Shown here piece after piece: positions 17,814-28,322 of a stretch of 64,000 nucleotides of DNA. Source of the DNA: Rhizobium johnstonii 3841 (GTDB lineage Bacteria; Pseudomonadota; Alphaproteobacteria; Rhizobiales; Rhizobiaceae); the NCBI RefSeq assembly GCF_000009265.1, contig NC_008380.1:4919501-4983500 (forward strand), written 5' to 3'. The translations under genes and the position numbers were made by a program. Numbering within the stretch: the first letter of the stretch is position 1; each line of letters opens with the position of its first letter. The notes under the pieces are model-generated. The model was not told where the DNA came from. It saw only the letters and a program-made list of their open reading frames with translations, and made no database searches.

Positions 17814-19052
17814 TTATTTCCGGTCGTTCTGGCGATAGGCATTCGCGGTCCCGCCAATGCGGACGGGAACGGGGATGGTGGCGGTATCGGCGACAAGTTT
17901 CCCCTTGACCTTGCCCTGCTGGCGCTTGCGCTCGAGATAGTAGGCATAGGCGAATTGTGTCGCGATCCCTGCAATCACGACAAGCGGACCGACAAGCTGA
18001 TCCTTGTTGGTTATGTAGAGCACCACCTGGCCGATCATGGCGAGGATCGTGCCGGCGACGAAGATGTTCAGCGAATGACGGCCGAGGATCGTCAGCGGGT
18101 GGTCCGCAGGACGGCGCAGGATGCGTGAGAGCGCCGGGATGCTGATAACGAGATAGGTCAGCGCCAGCACATGCAGCAACCGCGGCAGCGACAGGAAGGT
18201 CTTGTCGAAACCGGTGATAACAGTCGGCAGGCCGAGGGCCGCCAGCGAATTGCCCCAGATCCAGAGATGGCCGGTCACCCAGATGAAGGACAACATGACG
18301 TAACCGGCAGCGGCCGCAAGCAGCAGCGGATGCTGCGGGATAGTGCCGCCGCGCTTGATATGCAGCATCGAGACGATGCCGATCGAAAACAGGAACTGCC
18401 AGGAAAGCGGATTGAGGAACCAGTAGTCTTCAATCAGCATGTTGTGCGGCGCCACTTGGTAGATGCCTGCAAGCAGCCAGACCGCGGCCGAGACGCCGAG
18501 CGCCAGCCAAGGGCTGCGCGCATTCAACAGCAGGATGATCGGCACCATCAGCATCAGCGCGCCATACATCGGCAGGATATTGTTGTAGCCGATCTGGTGG
18601 CCGAGCAGCAACAGCGCCGGAATGCCTTCCTTCAGGTTCATCAGAACCGCCAGGATATTGATTTCAACCAGCAATCCCGGCCGATGGAACAGCCAGGCAC
18701 CGCAGATGAAGAGCGCCAGCGTCATGAAGGTGGTGATCATATGAGCGAGATAGAGCGTGAAGGCGCGCTTTACCGCCTTGATCGCCACCGTGAGGCGGTT
18801 GCCCGGCTGGAAGCGGTACCCGTAGGCAAGGCCGACGGCAATGCCCGAGATCAGCACGAACGCTTCGGCGGCATCGGAGAAACCAAAATTCTTCGTCGTT
18901 ACATATTCGAAGATCTGTCCGGGAACATGATTGATGAAGATCATGATCAGGGCCACGCCGCGCAAGACGTCGAGCCTCGTGTCACGCACTGGCGCAGCTG
19001 CGGATAGGGAACTGCGCCCCGTGACGATGGCTTCTGTCGGCGTGCTTGCCAT
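17814..19052 (-). CDS. opgC: OpgC-type acyltransferase for osmoregulated periplasmic glucans
   Basis: 412-aa integral membrane protein with about ten hydrophobic segments and the family opening TRLDVLRGVALIMIFINHVPG, as in OpgC, which transfers succinyl groups to periplasmic glucans. Adjacent downstream of ndvB and on the same strand, which fits a role in adding anionic substituents to cyclic glucan. The ATG at 19052 has a clear AAGGAGAG ribosome site; the frame open to 19322 overlaps the ndvB 3' end and is rejected. The last 50 residues are basic and cytosolic. The donor and substituent are inferred from the family. Confidence 0.88.
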   Translation of the reverse strand: MASTPTEAIVTGRSSLSAAAPVRDTRLDVLRGVALIMIFINHVPGQIFEYVTTKNFGFSDAAEAFVLISGIAVGLAYGYRFQPGNRLTVAIKAVKRAFTLYLAHMITTFMTLALFICGAWLFHRPGLLVEINILAVLMNLKEGIPALLLLGHQIGYNNILPMYGALMLMVPIILLLNARSPWLALGVSAAVWLLAGIYQVAPHNMLIEDYWFLNPLSWQFLFSIGIVSMLHIKRGGTIPQHPLLLAAAAGYVMLSFIWVTGHLWIWGNSLAALGLPTVITGFDKTFLSLPRLLHVLALTYLVISIPALSRILRRPADHPLTILGRHSLNIFVAGTILAMIGQVVLYITNKDQLVGPLVVIAGIATQFAYAYYLERKRQQGKVKGKLVADTATIPVPVRIGGTANAYRQNDRK

Positions 19053-19087
19053 TGGTCTCTCCTTATTATCCGATTTGCAAACGCGAC

Positions 19088-19117
19088 GATGGCCAAAAGG
19101 GTTCCCTTTTGGCCATC
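19088..19117 (-). terminator. Perfect 14-bp palindrome between ndvB and opgC
   Basis: GATGGCCAAAAGGG and its exact complement are separated by two bases. It lies in the 100-bp gap after ndvB and 35 bp before the opgC start. There is no strong T run on the minus strand, so it may be an attenuator or mRNA-processing stem rather than a full terminator. Confidence 0.5.
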
Positions 19118-19152
19118 GCGAATCGCCGTGTTTTTCAGCGTGGAGAACGCTG

Positions 19153-22100
19153 TTATCCGAGCGGATATCCCTCTTCGGGATCGGTGACTTCGCAGCCGTT
19201 GATTGACAGAGTGTAGCCGCTGTCATTGGACGCTTTTGAGACCGAAATGCGGTATTTGCCGCCGCCTTGCTCCACCTCTGCCGCAAAACCGTCCCATTCC
19301 GACGGGAGCGACGGGCGCACATAGAGCCGGCCGTCCTTCAGCCGGATGCCGAGGATGCCCTCGACGGCGGCGCGGTAGAGCCAGCCGGCCGACCCGGTAT
19401 ACCAGGTCCAGCCGCCGCGCGACGTATAGGGATCATGGCCGTAGACGTCGGCCGCCACGACATAGGGTTCGACGCGGTATTGCTCCGCTGAAGCCTTGTC
19501 GAGCGCGTGGGTGATCGGATTGAGGATCTGGAAGCAGCGGAAGGCATCGTCGCCCCGCTTCAGCTCCGCTAGCGCCATCACAACCCAAGTTGCGGCATGG
19601 GTATATTGCCCACCATTTTCGCGCACACCCGGCGGATAGGCCTTGATATAGCCGGGATCCCTAGCGGAATTGATGAAAGGCGGCGTGAACAGCCGGATGA
19701 TGCGGGCATCCTCGTCGACCAGCTGGTCGAGCACGGCCTCCATCGCCGTGACGGCGCGGGCCGGATCGCCCTCGCCGGACAGCACGCTCCAGGACTGCGC
19801 GATCGAATCGATCCGGCATTCCGGACTTTCCCTGGAGCCGAGCAGTGCACCGTCGTCGAACGTGCCGCGGCGATAGTAGCCGCCATCCCAGGCCGCGGTT
19901 TCGAGTGCCTTCTTCAGCTCGGTGAGATGCGCCGACCATCGCTCTACCCGGGTCGTGTCGCCGCGCTCTTCGGCATAGGGAATGAAGGAGCGCAATGCGC
20001 CCGCCAGGAACCAGCCGAGCCAGACGCTGGTGCCGCGCCCGCCGACGCCGACGCGGTTCATGCCGTCGTTCCAGTCGCCGCCGAGGAACAGCGGCAGGCC
20101 GTTAGCCCCCTTGCGGGCGATGGCGAGATCGAGCGCCAGCGCCGCGTGTTCGTAGACGCTCGCCTTGTCCTCGGAAATCTCCGGCTTGTAGAATGAGTCG
20201 TGCTGGCCTTCGAGCAATGCCGGCCCTTCCAGGAAGGCGATCTCCTCGTCGAGCACGTCTTTGTCGCCGGTGACGTTGCAATAGTGATGGATCGCGTAAG
20301 CGAGCCAGACGACGTCGTCGGAGATCAGCGTGCGCACGCCGGCACCCGTTCCCGGCAGCCACCAATGCTGGACATCGCCTTCGCGGAATTGCCGCGAAGC
20401 GGCATTCAGGATCTGCCGGCGGGCAAGCGAGGGTTCGTGCAGCACGAAGGCCAGCGTGTCCTGCAGCTGATCGCGGAAGCCGAAGGCGCCGCTTGCCTGG
20501 TAGAAGGCGGTGCGCGCCATGATGCGGCAGCCGAGGCTCTGATACGGCAGCCAGGTGTTGACGAGATTGTTCATCCCGCGATCCGGCGTCGATATCTGCA
20601 GCCTCCCGGTGAAATCCCGCCAGAAAGCGCGGTTTGCCTCGACGGTCTCGTCGAACGAAGCCTTGCGGATATCGGCGATAACAATGCGCGCTTCTTCTGC
20701 CGTAGGGGTATCGCCGAGGAAGAAAGTGAAGTCGCGCTCCTCGCCGGCGCCGAGCTCGATGTCGATTGCAAGCGCCGCGGCCGGATCACCGTCGAGATCG
20801 GTCGTACCGGAAAGGCCGGCGGCGGAGGTGACGGCCTGCGGCGTCTGGATCGTTCCCGCCTTGCCGATGAATTCGCGCCGGCTTGCCGAGAAACTCGAAA
20901 GTGTCTCGCTCGTCGCGAAGAAGGCGGTGCGGTTTGAAAAATCGATGCTGTAGGGATTGGTGGCAAACAGTGCCCCCGTCTCCTCATCATGGCTCGACAG
21001 GATGAAAGGCACCGTGCGTCCCGGATTGCTGCCGAGGATCCATTCGACATAACCGTAGAGACGCAGCTTGCGGCTGGTCGAACCGGTGTTGCGCAGGCGC
21101 AGGCGCTGCAGTTTCACCGGCTTTTCGCGGTCGATCGTCTGCGTCAGCTCCAGCGCGATATCGTGCTGAACGCTGGAGAAGACGGAATAACCGAGCCCGT
21201 GGCGGGCTTCGAAACGAATGTCCGGCCGGCGGGAAAGCGCTGCGAACGGCGTCATGACGGCACCGCTGTCGAGATCGGTGAGATAGAACGCCTCGCCCGA
21301 ACGGTTGACCACGGCATCGTTCGACCAGGAGGTTAGCTGATAGTCGCGCGAATTGACGCTCCAGGTGAAGCCCGAGCCCTCGGCCGACACGTGGAAGCCG
21401 AAGCTGTCGTTGGAAATGACATTGATCCAGGGCTGCGGCGTCGCATGACCTCCAGGCAGCCGAACGACATATTCGCGTCCGTCGCGGGCAAAGCCGCCGA
21501 TGCCGTTCCAGAAGTCGAGATCGCCTTCCTCCTCGATGACGACGGTGGGCACGACAGGTGGCGGCACCGGCGCAACACGCTTGACGGGGGCCTTGTTGCG
21601 CTCGGCCCGTTCCATCTCCTGCAGTTCCTCCTTGGAGGGCGCAAACAGCGCGACGGCGCGGTTGATCTGGTCGACCACCTTGCCGTTCTTTGTATGCAGC
21701 GTGACGCGGGAAGCCGCTATCAGCGCGTGATAGGTGCTCTCCTCCATCAAGTCCTTGCGAACCGCAAAGATATGCTGGCGCAACCCGTCGGCCTGGCCCA
21801 TGCGGCGCACGTTTTCGCACATGGCGTCGAGCGCATGCTGCATGTCCTGCGCATAGGACGAAGCGCGTTCGTTCATGATGACGAGATCGGCGGTGACACC
21901 GCGCGAGCGCAGATATTCCTGCGCCAGCAGCGCCTCGCGGGCGATGTCGAGATCCATGTCGTCGTTGATGCGCAGCGTGAAGATCGGGAAGTCGCCGGAG
22001 ATTGCCAGCGGCCAGAGCGCCGATTGCGACTGCAGGCCGGCCTCGACGGTCGCCTCGTCCTTGCGCAGTTGCATGTCGGGATAGACGAGATAGCGTCCGA

Positions 22101-25100
22101 GATGCTGGAAGGCCGCCGCCTGCTGGGAGGTGACGCCGACATGGCGCATCTGCACCTGCGTGCGTGTCCAGGCCTGGACGAGCTCGTGGGTGAAGGCGTC
22201 GGGGTGGCGATAGCGGTTGACCGCCTTGTCGACTTCCTCGCGGCTTGGCGCCGCAATCGTCCAGAAGATCACGCTGACCTTCTTGCCGGCCGGCACGCGG
22301 ACGGTGCGGCGCAGCGACATCACGGCATCGAGCATGAAGCCGTCGCTGCCGGAAAGCGTTGCACCCGGATCGAAGGCCGCCGCATCGGCAAGGCTGCGGC
22401 CACGGCCGATGAACTTGCGCCGGTCAGTCTCGAATTCGGTATGGCGAGTATCGCCGGCATTGTCGACGATCAGATGTGCGATGCTGATGTTCGGCTCGTT
22501 CGGGTCGCGCTTGTTGCGTTCGGCGCGAATGACGTCGCCGCGCTTGCCGATCTCTGTCTTGACGAACATGCGGGCGAACGCCGGATGCGCATTGTCGGTA
22601 TCGTCGGAGGTGATCACCGGTTCGAGATAGGAGGTAACCTCGATGAAACGGTCTTCCGTGCCCATGTTGAGCAGCGTGACGCGACGGGCCTCGGCATCAT
22701 GCTCGGTCGCGACGATGCATTCCACTTCGCTTGTGAGGTCGCCGACCATCTTGGTGAACTGCGCCTTCTCGTCGGCGAATTCGACCTTGATCTTTTCGCC
22801 TTCGACGCCCTTCGGCTCTGATGTCGCCGACCACCATTCGTTGGTGGCGGTGTCGCGCAGGAAGATGAAACTGCCCCAGCGGTCTTCAGTCGGATCAGGC
22901 TTCCAACGGGAAACGGAAAGATTGTTCCAGCGGGAATAACCGGCGCCCGTCGCCGTCAGCATCAGCGAATAATGGCCGTTCGACAGGAACACGAGTTCGC
23001 GGTCGCGCGAAGCCGGATCGCTGATCTTCCTGAGTTCCGGCCGCAGGAGATCGTCCTGGATGCTGGCCGGCGTATCGGATTCATGCTTGCCGCTCATGAC
23101 CGGAATGTCGCGCGGCGCCTTTTCCTGCAGCAGCAGCTCCGCTGCCTCGATGACAGGATCGGAGTGGAAGAGTTCGCGCAGATGACCATTGAAGGCGACA
23201 TTGGCGACCGCCGCGATCGACATGCCGTGATGGTGGGCATAATAATTGTAAACCACGGCGCATTTCTTGCCTTCCGGCACGCGCGTCGGCGTGAAGTCGA
23301 CGGCGTCATGGAAGCCGAACTTGCCGAGTGCCCCGACCTTGCGCAGCCTCTGCAGGTTTTCCAGCGCGGCCGGCGGGTCGTACTGGGCGGCGAGCAGCGA
23401 GGCGTAGGGCGCGATGACGGCGTTGTGGCCGAGACCGCGCTTCAGGCCGAGCGTCGGCACGCCGAAATTCGTGTACTGATAGTTGAGGTTATGGTCGCGG
23501 GCATTGAAGGCCGCTTCCGAAATGCCCCAGGGAATACCCAGCTTGCGGGCGTAGTTCATCTGCTCGACAACGACCAGATTGTTCGTCTGGTTGAGAATCC
23601 CCCCGCCGCGCTCCTGCATGACGAGCGGCGGCATCAGATATTCGAACATCGAGCCGGACCAGGAAACCAGCGCACCGCGTGAGCCGACGGGCACGACCTG
23701 GCGGCCGAGGCGGTACCAGTGTTCCGTCGGCAGGTCGCCCTTGGCGATGCCGAAGAGGCTGGTCAGGCGGCATTCCGAGGCGAGAAGGTCATAGCAGGCC
23801 TGGTCGAGTTCACCGCTTTCGACGCGGTAGCCGATCGACAGCAGACGCCGCTCCGGCCGGAACAAGAAGCCGAAATCCATCGAGAAGGCGAGATCGCGTG
23901 CCTTGTCGCGCAGCGCCACCAGCCGCGGCCTCAGCGCATCGACCTTGGAAAGGTCGAAGGTGCTGTCGGAAATATGCGCCTCGCAGACCTTTACCAGCGA
24001 TGCAGCCCACAAGGTGACCTCTTCGCTCTGCTTCGACTTGACCTCATGGTCGAGATTGGCGGCGAGCTTCTCGATATCGCGCGCGAGAACGGCGAGGTTG
24101 ATGATGCGGATCGAGGCGAATTCGTGCTCGCGCTTGACGGCGGCGAGGGCGCTCTGGAAGCCGACGATACGCTCCTCTAGGCGTCGGCGCAGCGGGCGCA
24201 CGGTCTTGCGGTCGTCGGGCAGGTCCGCCAGCACTTCGCCGAGAATGCCGGCCGTGTCGCCGACGCCGTCGAGATTGCCCTGCATATGGGCGGACGGTGC
24301 CTCGGCCCAGTTGCGGCAGGCCGACGAAATGGCGATCAGATGGCCGGCGAGATTGCCGCTGTCGACGGCCGAGACGTAACGGGGACCAAGCGTCTGCAGC
24401 GTATCGGTGTGGTACCAGTTGAACAGGTGACCGCGGAATTTCTCCATTTTGTCGATCGTCGCGATCGTCTGCTCCAGCCGCTCGAGCGTCTCCTCGAAGG
24501 AGAACCAGCCGAAATGCCGTCCGGAAACGACGGAAAGCAGATAGACGCCGATATTGGTCGGCGAGGTGCGCGCCGCGACGATCACATGCGGCGTTTCCTG
24601 GATATTGTCCGGCGGCAGATAATTCTGCTCGGCCGTCGTGAAGGTCTCGAAATAACGCCAGGTGCGCCGGGCGATCTTGCGCAGTTCGCTCGACACGGAA
24701 TCGGCGACCTCAAGCCGATCCTCGGTCTCCGCCGACTGGCTGACATACCAGGCGACAACAGGCGACAGGATCCACAGCAGCGCGAAGGGAATGCCGACGA
24801 GGAAGGCGTTGTCGCCGGGAAGGGCAGCAAAACCGAGCGCCAGCAGTGCCAGCACCGGTGCATGCCACATCGCCTTGTAATAGGAGATCAACGTACCCTG
24901 GCCGCCGGCCTGAACGCTGGCGGCGGTCCGCCACTGCAGCATCAGCTTGCGGCTGACGAACAGGCGGTAGAGCGAACGGCCGATGGCATCCGCCATCATG
25001 CAAGCCGAATCGGCGATGAAGACGATACGCAGCGCAACCTGCGCATTGGCGGCCGTGATGTCGGCCCAGACCGTATAGAGATGAGCGCGGGCGATGATAT

Positions 25101-27672
25101 CGCTGGTGCGCGGGATGATGCCGTTGATGAGCGAGAGCGTCGGCGCGACGAAGAGGCAGAAGATCAGCAGAATCTGCCAGATGAGCGCGCCGAGCGGCCC
25201 CATGAAATACCAGCCGAGCACTGAGGCGAAGAACCATGCGATCGGCGTCAGCGAGCGGCGCAGATTGTCGAACATCTTCCAGCGGCCGAGTGCCGTGACG
25301 CCGTATTTCGGATTGAACATGTAGGGCAGAAGCTGCCAGTCGCCACGCGCCCAGCGATGCTGGCGCGAGGTTTCAACCTCATAGCGGATCGGGAAATCCT
25401 CCACCAGTTCGAGATCTGTGACGAGCGCGCAACGCGCCATCGAGCCTTCGAGAAGATCGTGGCTGAGCACGGAGTTCTCGTCGATCCGGCCCTTCAGCGA
25501 CGCTTCGAAGGCATCAACATGGTAAAGGCCCTTACCGGTGAAGGTGCCTTCGCCGGCGAGATCCTGATAGACGTCGGAAACGGTGAAGACATAAGGATCG
25601 AGGCCGCGGTTGATCGAAAAGACACGCTGGAAGACCGACGCGTCCTTGCCCGTCGTCAGCGACGGGGTGACCCGCGGCTGCAGCACGCCATAGCCGCTTT
25701 CGACGCGGCCGGTTTTCGGGTTGATGACCGGGCGGTTGATCGGATGATAGAGCTTGCCGACGAGCTTGGTGACGGCATCGCGCATCAGGCGCGTATCGGC
25801 ATCGAGCGTCATGACATATTGCACATTGGCCGGCACGGTATTGGCGCCCGGCAAGTAGGTCGTGTCGCGGTCGCCGCGCAGAAGCATGTTCAGCTCGTGC
25901 AGCTTGCCGCGCTTACGTTCCCAGCCCATCCAGACGCCTTCCGAGGGATTGTAGAGGCGGCGGCGATGCAACAGATAGAAACGCGTCTTGCCGTCATAGG
26001 CATAGCGAGCGGAGAGATTGGCGATCTCGCGCCTGGCATAATCGAGAACCTCGAGATCGGCAGGCGTTTCCTCGGCCTCGCTGTCTGGCCAGTCGCTCAG
26101 CATCGCGAAATAGATCTCGCCACGCGGATTGGCGAGATAATGGACTTCGAGATTGCGCACGTGATCGTCGACGCTGTCGCGGTTCGAGATCAGGCAGGGC
26201 ACGACGAGCAGCGTGCGCGCATCTTCCGGAATGCCTTCCTTGAACTCGTAGCCGACGAGGCGCGCCGGTGTCACGAAGAAGGACAGCAAGGTGTTGAAGA
26301 GGCCTGTTGCCCCCTCCGACGCCGGCACTGAGAACATGATCAGCAGCAGGGCGATTTCAAACGCACCCATGCCAGCATTCGCCATGAACTTGCCGACGAT
26401 CGCCATGGCGATGACCGTCAGCAGCATGACGGGCACGGCAATCGCCAGCCAGTTGAACCGGCGCACGGCGCGCACGAAATGCTGGATGACCGTCGGGCGA
26501 TAGTTCGCCCGCGCCTCGAGCTTCGGCCGCTGCGCGCCCGACAGGAAGCCGCCGACATTCGGTTCATGCGGCTGCGGCTCGTCGGAGGCCTTGGCGGCAT
26601 CGGTCATGTCGAGCGCCAGCTGGGCGATTTCCATTTCCGACAGCGGCGAGCGCTTGGCCAGCTTCTCGATCTGCTTGCGATATTTGTTGCGCGAGCCGGA
26701 ATCGAGGACGCCGTAATCCGAATGCTCCCAGAGCAGCTTGTCGACATGGCTGACCTGCTCGACCCAGACCGACCATTCGGCATCGTCGATCTCGCGAAGG
26801 CTGCGGATGATGTTGCCCATCGTCACGTTGCCGGAAGAGAGCCGGCTGTGTTCGGCCGTCGTCGCCTCTTCGGTGTTGCGGCCGAGCTCCTCCAGCCGCT
26901 CATCGAGCCAGGTGATCGCCAGGCTCGATGTCTGCGAGCCGTCGCGCAGGCGATAAAGGAACTGCGTCGAGAAGGTATTGTCTTCGGCAAGCGGTTCCAG
27001 CGTCTTCAGATAGGCGGCTGCCGCGGCCGGGTCGGTCAGGCGCACCAATTCGTCGGCCGCCTCGTTGGCGCGGCGGCGCAGCCGGCGGCTGGCTTCGACA
27101 CGGCTCGAAATGCGGCGAAGGTTTTCCACGAGCACGTAGCGCACGAGAGAGGGCAACGCCCAGAGTTCGCCGATCCTGAGCGTCTCGCTGGCCTGGAAGC
27201 CGTCGACCAGCGCCGTCAGACTTTCCTGCGAGATCGTGCTGTGGGTATGGGCGACATAGAGCCAGGCAAGCACGAGGGTGCGCGGTACCTCGACGCCGCC
27301 GACGACCATGGTCGGCAATTCGCGATAGAAGCGCCGGGGGAAGTCGCGCCGCACCTCCTGGATCGCCTCTTCGACGATATAGTGATTGTCCAGCAGCCAT
27401 TCTGCCGCCGGCGTGATCGTCTCGCCGGCCTCGACGTCGGTCGCCGTAGTCCGGTAGACACGCAGTATTTCCTTCTCGTTTTCCTTATGGCGCGCAAAGA
27501 AATCGAAGGGGGCGAAAGCCGGCAGCTGGTCGACGCCGTTGCGGGCGACCGCATCGCCCATCGCCTTGATGTCCTCGATCGACAGATAGGTCGAACGGAT
27601 CGAACCGTTGTGATCGATCTGCTTCATATCGGGTTCGCGCGGAAGGCTCGGAGAAAGATGAGAAATAGACAT
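19153..27672 (-). CDS. ndvB: Cyclic beta-1,2-glucan synthase
   Basis: 2839-aa inner-membrane enzyme that initiates, elongates and cyclises beta-1,2-glucan from UDP-glucose. The glycosyltransferase family 84 domain lies at about 520-810, with the acid pair in LDADTRL (near residue 623) and the QxxRW-like SRQHRWARGDWQ (near 774). Membrane segments cluster at about 410-470 and 815-1000. The C-terminal part (about 2300-2750) resembles GH94 phosphorylases, the region that sets chain length. The length matches NdvB/ChvB of rhizobia and agrobacteria. The ATG at 27672 lacks a clear ribosome site, as does the Met 15 codons later, so the start is not settled. opgC follows on the same strand. Confidence 0.96.
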   Translation of the reverse strand: MSISHLSPSLPREPDMKQIDHNGSIRSTYLSIEDIKAMGDAVARNGVDQLPAFAPFDFFARHKENEKEILRVYRTTATDVEAGETITPAAEWLLDNHYIVEEAIQEVRRDFPRRFYRELPTMVVGGVEVPRTLVLAWLYVAHTHSTISQESLTALVDGFQASETLRIGELWALPSLVRYVLVENLRRISSRVEASRRLRRRANEAADELVRLTDPAAAAAYLKTLEPLAEDNTFSTQFLYRLRDGSQTSSLAITWLDERLEELGRNTEEATTAEHSRLSSGNVTMGNIIRSLREIDDAEWSVWVEQVSHVDKLLWEHSDYGVLDSGSRNKYRKQIEKLAKRSPLSEMEIAQLALDMTDAAKASDEPQPHEPNVGGFLSGAQRPKLEARANYRPTVIQHFVRAVRRFNWLAIAVPVMLLTVIAMAIVGKFMANAGMGAFEIALLLIMFSVPASEGATGLFNTLLSFFVTPARLVGYEFKEGIPEDARTLLVVPCLISNRDSVDDHVRNLEVHYLANPRGEIYFAMLSDWPDSEAEETPADLEVLDYARREIANLSARYAYDGKTRFYLLHRRRLYNPSEGVWMGWERKRGKLHELNMLLRGDRDTTYLPGANTVPANVQYVMTLDADTRLMRDAVTKLVGKLYHPINRPVINPKTGRVESGYGVLQPRVTPSLTTGKDASVFQRVFSINRGLDPYVFTVSDVYQDLAGEGTFTGKGLYHVDAFEASLKGRIDENSVLSHDLLEGSMARCALVTDLELVEDFPIRYEVETSRQHRWARGDWQLLPYMFNPKYGVTALGRWKMFDNLRRSLTPIAWFFASVLGWYFMGPLGALIWQILLIFCLFVAPTLSLINGIIPRTSDIIARAHLYTVWADITAANAQVALRIVFIADSACMMADAIGRSLYRLFVSRKLMLQWRTAASVQAGGQGTLISYYKAMWHAPVLALLALGFAALPGDNAFLVGIPFALLWILSPVVAWYVSQSAETEDRLEVADSVSSELRKIARRTWRYFETFTTAEQNYLPPDNIQETPHVIVAARTSPTNIGVYLLSVVSGRHFGWFSFEETLERLEQTIATIDKMEKFRGHLFNWYHTDTLQTLGPRYVSAVDSGNLAGHLIAISSACRNWAEAPSAHMQGNLDGVGDTAGILGEVLADLPDDRKTVRPLRRRLEERIVGFQSALAAVKREHEFASIRIINLAVLARDIEKLAANLDHEVKSKQSEEVTLWAASLVKVCEAHISDSTFDLSKVDALRPRLVALRDKARDLAFSMDFGFLFRPERRLLSIGYRVESGELDQACYDLLASECRLTSLFGIAKGDLPTEHWYRLGRQVVPVGSRGALVSWSGSMFEYLMPPLVMQERGGGILNQTNNLVVVEQMNYARKLGIPWGISEAAFNARDHNLNYQYTNFGVPTLGLKRGLGHNAVIAPYASLLAAQYDPPAALENLQRLRKVGALGKFGFHDAVDFTPTRVPEGKKCAVVYNYYAHHHGMSIAAVANVAFNGHLRELFHSDPVIEAAELLLQEKAPRDIPVMSGKHESDTPASIQDDLLRPELRKISDPASRDRELVFLSNGHYSLMLTATGAGYSRWNNLSVSRWKPDPTEDRWGSFIFLRDTATNEWWSATSEPKGVEGEKIKVEFADEKAQFTKMVGDLTSEVECIVATEHDAEARRVTLLNMGTEDRFIEVTSYLEPVITSDDTDNAHPAFARMFVKTEIGKRGDVIRAERNKRDPNEPNISIAHLIVDNAGDTRHTEFETDRRKFIGRGRSLADAAAFDPGATLSGSDGFMLDAVMSLRRTVRVPAGKKVSVIFWTIAAPSREEVDKAVNRYRHPDAFTHELVQAWTRTQVQMRHVGVTSQQAAAFQHLGRYLVYPDMQLRKDEATVEAGLQSQSALWPLAISGDFPIFTLRINDDMDLDIAREALLAQEYLRSRGVTADLVIMNERASSYAQDMQHALDAMCENVRRMGQADGLRQHIFAVRKDLMEESTYHALIAASRVTLHTKNGKVVDQINRAVALFAPSKEELQEMERAERNKAPVKRVAPVPPPVVPTVVIEEEGDLDFWNGIGGFARDGREYVVRLPGGHATPQPWINVISNDSFGFHVSAEGSGFTWSVNSRDYQLTSWSNDAVVNRSGEAFYLTDLDSGAVMTPFAALSRRPDIRFEARHGLGYSVFSSVQHDIALELTQTIDREKPVKLQRLRLRNTGSTSRKLRLYGYVEWILGSNPGRTVPFILSSHDEETGALFATNPYSIDFSNRTAFFATSETLSSFSASRREFIGKAGTIQTPQAVTSAAGLSGTTDLDGDPAAALAIDIELGAGEERDFTFFLGDTPTAEEARIVIADIRKASFDETVEANRAFWRDFTGRLQISTPDRGMNNLVNTWLPYQSLGCRIMARTAFYQASGAFGFRDQLQDTLAFVLHEPSLARRQILNAASRQFREGDVQHWWLPGTGAGVRTLISDDVVWLAYAIHHYCNVTGDKDVLDEEIAFLEGPALLEGQHDSFYKPEISEDKASVYEHAALALDLAIARKGANGLPLFLGGDWNDGMNRVGVGGRGTSVWLGWFLAGALRSFIPYAEERGDTTRVERWSAHLTELKKALETAAWDGGYYRRGTFDDGALLGSRESPECRIDSIAQSWSVLSGEGDPARAVTAMEAVLDQLVDEDARIIRLFTPPFINSARDPGYIKAYPPGVRENGGQYTHAATWVVMALAELKRGDDAFRCFQILNPITHALDKASAEQYRVEPYVVAADVYGHDPYTSRGGWTWYTGSAGWLYRAAVEGILGIRLKDGRLYVRPSLPSEWDGFAAEVEQGGGKYRISVSKASNDSGYTLSINGCEVTDPEEGYPLG

Positions 27673-28322
27673 GGGTTCGGTTCTGGATCCAAACGAAGTT
27701 ATGGCTGTTTTGCTCAGCCTTTTGCACTGCTTATCATGACTGCTACATGAACGGAGCCCTATTCTTCAAAGATCGATGAAGCCGGGGTGAACGACACTCG
27801 GGCCAAGCTATGCAAACGGGCTAATCCCTGTCCAGGACGTGACCCGACGTGATCAAGACCATCGATACCCTCTCCGCGACAGCCATGTCGAAAATTTGGA
27901 CACCCTCGAGAAAATTCAAGTCAAGAGGCATGCGCCGCCGCCCGGCGAGCTTGTCTGGGCGGCGGAAATGACGAAAATGCCGGCACCTGGTTCCGGCACT
28001 GCAAGAGCTCTTCGATTTCAGAAAAACGAAAGACGCATGATCGCCTGAGGATGCGTCTGGCGGCGGTTTGGGCGGTTGTGGCCCACGCCGCTTCCGCTCG
28101 AGATCAAGGTCGCTCGGGCGTGTTTTGGGTGGCGTGAAAAAAGTACGGAAGAATGATGGGGATCGGAATGCCGATCGCCATAACAAAATGGCTCTCGTGA
28201 CCATTCTCCTTTTGACATTCGAGTGTCAGGAGAATGCCGAGACATATTAAATGTTCCGGAATTCAATAAAGGCAAAAAGCGCCACAGCGCCGGCACCTGC
28301 CGACGCTTAATCATCCGCCGGA
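27673..28322. promoter_or_regulatory. Gene-free region upstream of ndvB
   Basis: 650 bp without a supportable gene. It contains a GC-rich hairpin CCGCCGCCC / GGGCGGCGG at 27935-27965 and, at about 28201-28234, a nested inverted repeat ATTCTCCT / AGGAGAAT that can end the small gene at 28323. The ndvB promoter is expected here; I could not fix its boxes. Confidence 0.45.
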
